DNA from: Gonium pectorale
Lineage: Eukaryota; Chlorophyta; Chlorophyceae; Chlamydomonadales; Volvocaceae
Direction of reading: 5' to 3'
Length of the DNA: 16,391 nucleotides
Assembly: GCA_001584585.1 (NCBI GenBank)
Contig: LSYV01000052.1
Span: 506,422-522,812, forward strand
The translations under genes and the position numbers were made by a program. The notes under the pieces were generated by a model. The model did not search any database. It worked only from the letters and a program-made list of their open reading frames with translations, and was not told the DNA's origin. This document shows, in pieces, positions 1 to 7,951 of this stretch. How positions within the stretch are numbered: position 1 is the stretch's first letter; each line of letters starts with the position of its first letter.

Positions 1-807
1 GGCGCCGCCGGCGTGAGGGCAGCAGGGTAGCCGCCGTGCCATGCTGATGAGCTCAGAGGCAGTGGTGCCTGTGCGAGCGGCGACGCCGCCGCCCAGGCCG
101 CGTCCCATCCCCAGTCCAGCGCAGCATGGTGATAGTGCTGCCCCGGGGGGCCGCCACCGCCGCTGCCAGCGCCGGCGCAGGCCGACGGGACGCTGAGCTG
201 CCGCCACAGTTTCGGCGGCGCCAGCGCCGGCGCAGGGTACGGCGCGCTTCCGGCCGCCGACACCTGCTGGCGCGCGGGTTCCTGCAGCGAGCAGCGTCCG
301 CCGGCGACGGCGGGCAGCGGAGCAAACGGCAAGTGGGGGCCCCGTAAGCCGTTGACCCCGCCGCAGGCGCCAGCGACGGCTGCTGCGCTGTCGCTTCCAC
401 CTCCGCTGGCTCCTGCGGTGCCGGTAGCGGCCGCGCCGCCGCTGCCGCCCCACCACCATGTGGAGGCCGGCGTCGCCGGTGCCGCCCCCACCCCCGCCGC
501 CGCCGCCGCGGCCCTGGCGGCGGGGACGACCGGGTAAGGGCTGCTGTCGCAGCTGCTGTCGACGTCGCCGTCCTGGTCGGCATCACGGCCACTGGCACCG
601 CTGGCGATCACATCGCCGGCGTCGTCGCCGCCACAGTTCAGCGTTATGACGGCGCCGGTGGCCTCGGATGCGGCAGCTTTCGCTGCGCCACCCTCGGCAG
701 CTGCAGTGGGGGTGCCGCGTGCTGCGGAAGCAGGGGCCGTACCGGCAGCGGATCGGGAGCCGGTGGCGTTGGCCTCGGCGCCTCCGGCTGCAACGACCCC
801 GGCGTGA
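1..807 (+). CDS. Tentative 3' end of an Ala/Pro-rich gene entering from the left
   Basis: One reading frame of the + strand gives Ala/Pro/Ser-rich protein in pieces. A phase-consistent model is exon 1-12, intron 13-366 (GTGAGG to CCGCCGCAG, phase 0), exon 367-533, intron 534-641 (GTAAGG to AGTTCAG, phase 2), and exon 642-807 ending in TGA. The 367-533 part is most convincing, with about 80% G/C-ending codons and peptide such as PPLPPHHHVEAGVAGAAPTP. However, the proposed introns also have coding-like composition in the same frame, and a minus-strand frame over about 644-800 has even higher G/C at third positions. Strand and exons are therefore unsure. I recognise no domain. A TGTAA at 1293-1297 could be its poly(A) signal. 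Confidence 0.28.
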
Positions 808-1292
808 GGATCGCCCAGGGGGCCGGGCTGCGCCATCGCGGCAGGGCAGCAACCGGCGCTGTTAACGGCCTCCTCCATCGCGCTGCAACGGCAGCGCTCC
901 CGCTCCGCCGTCGGCAGCCTTTCCGTGGGCAACACCGTCGTAGGCAACACCGCCGGGAGCTTGTGGCGCAGCGGTCTTTGGTCTGCCTGATCACGGGCAG
1001 CAACGTCAGGCGCAGACTCCTCCGAACGCATGGAGCCTCGTTTCGGCGGTTAGCCGAGGGGTTAGCGCCTGGCAGCGGTGAGCGGCTCGCGAAGGTGGCC
1101 GACGGCGAAGGGCGACAGGCCCTTCGATGCACACAGTTACTGCATGGTGGTTGTCAGGTACCTCGTGCGCCGCGCAGGGCAGCTGCGCGGGCAGGTCCGG
1201 GGTGGGGGCATGCGCGGTTATTGCAAGGTGCACACAGGCGTAACGGCATAGCAGTCACAGCGTTATGTGATAGCCCAATGACGCAGTCTATC

Positions 1293-1297
1293 TGTAA
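1293..1297 (+). promoter_or_regulatory. TGTAA, candidate poly(A) signal
   Basis: TGTAA is the usual poly(A) signal in Chlamydomonas and relatives. This one is the first clear copy after the possible stop at 805-807 and would make a 3'UTR of about 490 nt. Further copies at 2033-2037 and 2422-2426 show that chance occurrence is possible. Confidence 0.25.
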
Positions 1298-2829
1298 GCG
1301 GTTCGAGGGGCACGAAGCTGCACTACAGGCCAACTGCGCGAGGCCAGTGCGCATCTTGGGTTTGGTATGTTCCGACCATGTCACACTAGTCACACCCCAG
1401 AACTGAGTCGGTGAATCAAGTGGACTCACCTGAGATGTGAATGCGCAGCCTTGGTCTTCCACAGGCGGCGGGGAGAGGGGCCCTGGTCGAGGAGGCTAAT
1501 GCGCGTTTGCGCGGGAGACGGACTCCCAGCGACCCAAGCGTAGTTCCAAGGACCAGATGATGTAGGCTACCAATCAGGTGCGTCGATGCACGCTTGCAGA
1601 GCGGAGTCGCGCAAGTTTCAGGTGTTGTGCTCGACGCACATGCGAGTCTGGCCGACGCGCTGATGACAAGCTTCGAGAAGTAAACAGAATGGTACAAGAT
1701 GTCCCTGCACTCGGCGAGTTTTCAGCGTTACATAGCCGGCCAGTCGCCTCTTGCTGGCAATCGCAAAGCGCCGAACCTACTGGCACTCAATGTATGTTGG
1801 AGGCCCAATGAGAGGCTGCTGTGACGGCAACTCGTTCACCAGGCTTTGCGCGTTGGAGTGCTGTGCTGGCGTCCTCGCCCACCACTGATGCTGCTTGCGT
1901 TTTGACGCCAAACGAAGGGGCGTCAGCTAAGAATAATACATCAAAGTATGTGCGCGGAAAAGCTTACCGAACGTTGTTATGTTGATGCCTTCGGTCAGCC
2001 GTGCGGCATGAACATTCACACGTATGTCTATGTGTAACAACGCTATAGCCAGAAGATGCCTTCATTGATACATGCGCCCAGTGAATGGCTCCAGATCAGC
2101 AGAAAGTGCGTTTTCGGTTACCTCGGCCGCCCGCCTCCTTCGGCTAGCCCATTGTTTGCGAGACAGGCAACTCAGCTCAATGGTACCTGCGAACCTTCTC
2201 TTCGCCTATTGGAGGAGCTGGACTTAATGATCTGGCTGTATGGAATACGTTCGTGATTTCTCCCTGGAGTTAGCTGGCGGGCGGTCGGGCGGCTCAGTCG
2301 CAACGGACCCCCGCCCCGAATGTTTGCAAGCAATGCAATAGTCAGGCTATGCTCAATGGCTTATCAAGGCTATGCTTAACGGCTGACTCGGACTGGTCCC
2401 CGACACGTATGTGAGTAAGTATGTAACAGCGCGGGAGAAATTTTGGAATGCATCGTCTTTGCAAGGTTGTGGCTCACAGACGCTCACAGCAGCCACTTGA
2501 CACCCGCAGAAGCTTGCTCGCGGGACAGGGCGGGAAGAGTCTTAGCGCGTATGTCCCTGTGATACATAAAATGGTTATAAGGATCAGTCGGCTGTCTGTT
2601 AGCATGGGAAGCTGGCATGGGCAGTGCAGGCGGGGACGCATGGGCAGGTGCGTGAAGGGTGCGTCGGGGTGCGCGATTTTGCAACTTGTACCATGGCCTG
2701 CATTTCTGCTGCCGGGATACACTACTGGCCCGGCATGCCCTGCCGCAGGGTTGTTTTGTTAGTCCTACTGGATAACCAGGGTGGGTACGGCACGCAGGGG
2801 GCATGCCGTGTGGCGGTGAGAGTGTGCTA

Positions 2830-2865
2830 GTTTCTCTTTTTTGTGCAGGTTTCTCTTTTTTGTCT
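2830..2865 (+). repeat. Tandem pyrimidine-rich 19-bp repeat resembling splice acceptors
   Basis: GTTTCTCTTTTTTGTGCAG is followed at once by GTTTCTCTTTTTTGTC. The unit resembles a 3' splice site. The same motif occurs, diverged, in inverse orientation near 12047-12080, so it probably belongs to a dispersed repeat family. Confidence 0.75.
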
Positions 2866-3205
2866 TTTGCCGGTATCTGTGCTCTGCTGAGTCGGCCTCG
2901 GCATGCAAAATGCGGCGACTGGTATTGGCCATTTCCTTCCGCCTTATGTTGGCAAGGGACCTTAACCGCTCTCTTTTACTTCAGAATTATGCGCTACGCC
3001 GCTACCCTCCTTCGACTGTGGGCCCGATTCAGCTGCTCCCTATAGCCCTCGAATGTGAATCAACAGCTTCCCCTAGAGCCAAAACCTGCGTAGCCTTCGG
3101 CAGAACTGCCCGAGGCCGGAAACCGGTGCGGTGCCTGGTGAGTCGTTGGGTGGCGCAGCAGCTGTCACATGCTCGGATGGCGTAGGGCGACGAACGCATT
3201 GGGGT

Positions 3206-3216
3206 GGGGGGGGGGG
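3206..3216 (+). repeat. G11 homopolymer
   Basis: Eleven consecutive G residues, preceded by GGGGT. It is non-coding and could be length-variable or form a G-quadruplex. Confidence 0.85.
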
Positions 3217-3672
3217 CGGTGGCCATCGTGGGTGGCCATGTCACCTTGACCGTACCCGTACACACCCCGAATCCTGAAGCGCATGGCCGTCCCCCAACCG
3301 GCTGGAGCGCCAATGGGCACATACCCGCACTGTAACTGCTCGCTCGTGTGCCTGGTATGGGCATTACGCAGATTCAAATCCACCCTGTAACGGAAATGGA
3401 GCACCAAGCCGGGCCAGCCGAGGCACAGCAAGTGTTTCAGTACGACACTGCATGGTTGCGAAGGGCGAAAGGATGTGTCGTCAAGGGAATAGCATGCAAG
3501 ACGGGACGTCGCCACCGATCATCCTCCACTCCCAACAGAAGTGCATGGAGACCTACGTGGCGAAGGGCGCACTGCCGTTGGAACACTCCCCCCACGGGGT
3601 GTAGCCCTCGGGACAGCAGCCCGCTCCCGACGCGAGGCGGTATGATACAGTGGTGATCAAACAAACAGACAA

Positions 3673-3924
3673 ATGAAGCATCCTTTCCGTTTCTGCAAAC
3701 CCGGCGCTGACCCGAACAATCCGCGCAAATGCAGCTGGACCCGCACGCTTCTTGAGACCCGCGCGCGGCCGCTTTGCCTTACTTGCAATGATGCGCATCC
3801 AAAGTGGAAGCAGTGGAAGAAAACCTACCGAAGCCAACTGACAACACGATACCGCGAGCGCTGTTACCACCCCGGGCCTGCCTGGAAGCTACCCCGCCTG
3901 GCAGTCGGGGTGCTCGGCAAGTGA
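3673..3924 (+). CDS. Possible small Cys-containing protein (83 aa)
   Basis: Not recognised. ATG to TGA gives 83 residues with natural-looking composition, unlike the Arg- or Pro-rich shadow frames nearby. It has cysteines at 8, 20, 35 and 38 (C-x11-C-x14-C-x2-C), His42, and a Trp/Lys-rich segment HPKWKQWKKTYR. This could bind zinc, but the spacing matches no family I can name. It may instead be an exon of a longer gene, since CAAACAG lies just before the ATG and GTGAAG near the stop, or a relic of a transposable element. It stands alone between non-coding stretches. Confidence 0.28.
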   Translation: MKHPFRFCKPGADPNNPRKCSWTRTLLETRARPLCLTCNDAHPKWKQWKKTYRSQLTTRYRERCYHPGPAWKLPRLAVGVLGK

Positions 3925-5746
3925 AGAAACAGCAGCGGACTCTACCCTTTAAACCGCACTCCCAACCACATCGCTGTGTCCAAAACATCAATCCCGAAGA
4001 AAGAACATCAACCGGCAAACAACCTACCCTGCACATCGCCGCCCCATAAACTGCAATGGCATGTATGCAACAGTCAGTGCCGGCAAAGCCATGCCCCGCC
4101 TCCCGCCCCACCGCCCCCTGCCGCCCCCAACGAATGAACGCGAGGGCCCTGAAGCAAGCGCACACAACTACCGGTATGCGTCCATAAACCGTCAGCACAC
4201 CATGTGCAACATGCAAAACAGACCACATGACCACCACACCGCTCCTGCCCACCCAAGCCAACACTACCAGCACCTTGGGGAAGGGCAGCGCACCATGCAT
4301 CATCCTTGCCCGTGACCGCTGCCTTTATCTTTGCCGCACCGCATGAACCTTGGCCCTGCAGTCATTTCTTAAGCAGCAGCAATCACCGGCAACCTCCCTG
4401 TACGCGCCCGTGATCTTACTTGCATATTAGGGTTTTGCGCCGAACCCAACCCAACCGTCGAACCCAACCCAGGAAGCTACGCAAAGCAGTTGCCGCAAGG
4501 ATCAACGGCCAGCTCAATCTGACGGCCGCCGCGACGGCCTACTCACTGCAGCCAAGCAGCAGGCCGTGCACTTCCTCTCCTCCATTGCCATGCTCTCGAC
4601 ATCAAACGACTACGTATCATTTCCCGGCTCCCGTGTGCATCGCTATTTCGCCATTATACCTTGACCGCTTCGTGGCCGACCCTTGCCAGACGCTGGGCAA
4701 GCGGCGCCGGTTTGGTAACAAACGCCCGCAAATGAACGCTTGTAGAGTTCCTCAGATTAGAGTTCGTGGCTTGCGCCGACGTTCCTAGGGAATGGACTGA
4801 TGCCGTTTGGCAGACACACAAGGCCAGGAAAGGGCCTCCATTAATACGCACCACTGTGCACACGCCGCGCTGATTCCACTCCATGACGGCTCGACGTTAT
4901 GTTCAAACCGATTTCCGTTTCCCGCATTCCCTGTACGCTGCGGCTGATACCCAACCGCAACACTCGAATCGGACGCATACATCCCGTGCACGAGCCTATG
5001 CAGTGACACGATGAAACAACCGTACTTTCCCACGCGCGCCGCTCCAGGCTGAGACGCGTTTGCGAGGTACGACACATGAGAGGCCGTGGCAAAGGCCGAA
5101 CAAGCAAGCGGCCTGCAGGGACCCTGACAAGGAGTCTGGAGTGTGAGCCGAAGGCCGCCCATTCGCTTCATGGCAACCTCATTCGCTGGCCCGATCGCGA
5201 GCCCCCAGCGCTACGGCACTTGGTCCCGGCAGTGTCAGCCCCCGCCGTGAAACCGTCCAGCACCGATGCGGACCCAAAAGAATGCATCAATGGGCCACAA
5301 TCCGCACCCCCCACCCACCCTACTAGTCCACAAAACCCCTGATTTGTTGATGTCCTCCCGCACGCGCCCGGACCCGGCCGGTCCGCAGCCCGTCCCTTCG
5401 CGAGGAGCTGCAAAGCTCGGCCCACCGGATCAGGTGAAGCCACATAACATACAGGTGCCCGTTGGCGGCACAGCCCGCGCGCATAAGACGTCCCGGCGCT
5501 GCGCAACGCCGTCATGGTATTGGACGGCATCAGGACCAGCCACAGCCGGCCTCCTATCGTGCACAATTCGACGACTCATACCCCTTCTTTTTCCCAATCA
5601 TCAGCCCCGCGAGCGCGTGCGCGCCGCGAGCGCGGCGGGAGGCGCCGCGACGACTCGTGCCCAGCCGGCGGGCGCGCAACACCCGAGGGTTCAGCGCATC
5701 AAGCGCCATCAACTGCGGTGTCGATTGACCCCAACACCGTCTTCCT
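3925..5746. other. Stretch without a supportable gene, downstream of the MYB gene
   Basis: Open frames exist on both strands but none has a domain, a believable composition or a consistent exon chain. It includes whatever 3'UTR the minus-strand MYB gene has. A short direct repeat (CGAACCCAACCCA, twice at 18-bp spacing) lies at 4441-4471. Confidence 0.5.
4441..4471 (+). repeat. CGAACCCAACCCA direct repeat, 18-bp period
   Basis: Two perfect 13-bp copies at 4441-4453 and 4459-4471. The nearby TTAGGGTTTTG is telomere-like but is not an array, so I see this as a simple local duplication. Confidence 0.8.
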
Positions 5747-7951
5747 TCAGTCACGCAACGCGCCCAGCGCGCCCAGGCACGTGCTGAGGTCCTCCTCCCC
5801 CAGGCCCATCGTGACGGCCGCATCGGTGCGGACCACTCCGAGAGCGGGGACCTGCCGCATCCAGCTCGGGCCGGACATGTGCCTCGGCTGCTGCACGCCG
5901 CCAAGCGCGAAGCCGCCCTCGCCCGCACGGCCAGCGTACGCGTCGCCGCCGCCCCACGGGGCAAGCGCCTGATGGCGCTCCACCTGCTGCTGCTGAGGCG
6001 GCGGCACAAACTGCTGTTGCAGCCCGCTCGCAGGGCGCTCGGCGGCCCAACCGTCAGCCGGCGAAGCGGCCGCCGCCGCCGCCATGAGCCCCGCATGGCG
6101 GCCGTGGCCGCGGGCGATCGCCTTCACGTGCTGCAGCAGCCCACCGCTGGCCTGCGCTCGATCCAGCTCTTCCATTAGCTCGTCCAATGGGTCGTACACC
6201 ACGCCCACGTGGCGCTTGGCACTCTGAAGGTGCAGCTGGTTGGGTGGCGGCGGAACGTTGGGCGCTGCTGACGCCGCTGCGACGCCCATGCCGCGGTACT
6301 GAAGGGCCTGCAGGAGTTCGGCCTCCATCTCAGCACAGCCACCTGGCTCCGACATAGATGTCGACAGCATCGATCCATGGATCGGCTGCGGCTCGGCGGC
6401 ACCCGGTGGCGCGCCCTGTTGCATGGAAGATCCCCTTACTGCCACCTGAGGAGGCGCCGGGACGTTTCCACCGCTCCCGCTGCCGGTGCCGCGCGAGTCC
6501 GTTGTATTGCCGGAAGCATTCGAGCCGCTCGCGGCTATGACAGTGCCAGTCCCCGGCGCCAGCCACACATCCCCAAGCGTGACATCCAACTGCTCTCCGT
6601 GGGCAGCAGCCAGGTGGTGCGGCTGCGTCTGCGGCTGATGCGGCGCCAGTCGCTGCTGCTGCTGCTGCATGTGCCTATGTTGCATTGCCAGCTGTTGCTG
6701 CGCCGGAGGGTGTTGGCCAGGGTGGGGATGCTCCGGCTGTGGGCGCTGCCACGCAGGGGTAGCCGGCGACCCGCCAGCGCCGGCGCCAACGCACGCGTGC
6801 TCATCTGCAACGTCCTCCATGTTTACCTCGGGGGCCACAGTGCCCGCGACTGCGCCGACGGGCGCCGACAGGGGCCGCATCCGTGGGTGCTGGTGGTGAT
6901 GGTGAGGTTGCTGCTGCTCTGGCTGCTGCTGCACGTCATCCTGCGCCCACTGCTGCCACAACGGGTGCTGCGGCGGCGCCATGCTCGGCAGCGTGCACTG
7001 GCGCATCGGTGGTCGTCGGGCTCCGGCGTGACTGCTGGCGTGGCTGCTGCCGGCCCCAAAGGGACTCGCTGTGTGGCCGCCTCTGTCACCGCTGGCCGCA
7101 TGTCCGAAGAAGCTGCTGATCCGACCGCGCACACCGCCCTGTGACTCGCACTCAAGGCCGTGTTCCTGCTGCTGCTGCTGGTGCCACGCGACCGGGGCTG
7201 CGGCGTGGCCGCCCCACTCCTCATCGGGGGCCATCCTCTCTCCCTGGTGGAAGCGGAAGGGCGAGGCCGCGCGTTTTTGGTAGCCGGCTGCTTGGCCAGC
7301 TTGCTGCTGCCGCTCCTGCAGCAGCAGCAGGAGTTGTTGTTGCTGCTGCTGCTCCCGCTGATGGAACAGCGCCCGCGGTTCCGCGAGGCGCTGGCCCGAG
7401 AGCATCTGCGGGGCCTGCTGCTGCAGCTGCAGCTGCGCGTGCTCCTGCGACAGTGTCTGTTGCTGCGGCAGGTTCATGGCAGTGGCCGCAAAATCAAGGG
7501 GCGCCGACAGGGTTCGGATCGCGCCAGACGCATCCTGGGGCTGCTGCTGCATGCCCTGCAAGGCCTGCTCCTGCATCACCAGCTGCTGTCGCTCCTCCAT
7601 CTGCTGCCGCAGCAGGTGCTCCTGGGCAGACATGGGCAGCAGAGTCACGTGCTGGGAGGACCGCGGCCGGGGCCGGGCGGCCACCAGCCGCCCCTGCTGC
7701 CAAGTGAACGTGGGCTGGTTAGCGCTGGAAGGCGGCGCCGTGCGGGGCAGCTGCAGGCTGGGCCCCATGACGCTGCCGCTGGAAACCGAGGGGTTGAGGG
7801 CTCCCGGCCGCCAGTGCGGGTTGCCGGCCTGCGCGTCGCCGCCGCTGTTGGGGCCGCTGGCAAAGGAGGGGTCTGGCAGCCGCCAGTGCATGGCAGCAGC
7901 GTCGTCGCCACCGCCGGCAGAGGCGCCCTGGGCCAGAATGCGCCCAACACG
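5747..7951 (-). other. Exon 6 of the MYB gene: Gln-rich region and stop codon
   Basis: A 2205-nt final exon, open from acceptor TCGTCCGCAG to TGA at 5749-5747, encoding residues 216-949. It is dominated by Gln, Pro, Ala, Gly and His, with Gln runs encoded by CAG repeats. These show as GCTGCTG tracts on the + strand, for example near 6653, 6911, 7166 and 7318. Non-repetitive islands are VYDPLDELMEELDRAQ (800-815) and the C-terminal end with GEEDLSTCLGALGAL. I found no TGTAA-type poly(A) signal within roughly 1.3 kb downstream, so the 3' end is undefined. Confidence 0.87.

Larger units (their letters stand above)
808..3672. other. Long stretch without a supportable gene
   Basis: Composition falls to moderate GC and no open frame shows a recognisable domain or coherent splice pattern. 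It holds TGTAA motifs, a duplicated 19-bp repeat at 2830-2865, and a G11 run at 3206-3216 beside a direct GGTGGCCAT repeat. The short open frames have mixed compositions typical of non-coding DNA. Confidence 0.5.

Noticed and set aside
3255..3285. Possible fifth copy of the dispersed repeat (GTACACACCCCGAA)
   Set aside because: The match to copy A covers little more than a dozen bases and is not extended on either side.
3779..4303. 174-residue minus-strand open frame
   Set aside because: Composition is erratic (Cys/Val/Trp-rich), with no domain, and it overlaps another open + frame. No splice signals support it.
4425..4475. Telomere-like TTAGGGTTTTG next to CCCAACCC repeats
   Set aside because: There is only one partial telomeric unit and a two-copy local repeat, not an array, so a telomere or interstitial telomeric tract is not supported.
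5554..6096. Arg-rich minus-strand frame overlapping the MYB C terminus
   Set aside because: It is an alternative frame of the same GC-rich DNA. The MYB frame continues from spliced exons with a recognisable domain.
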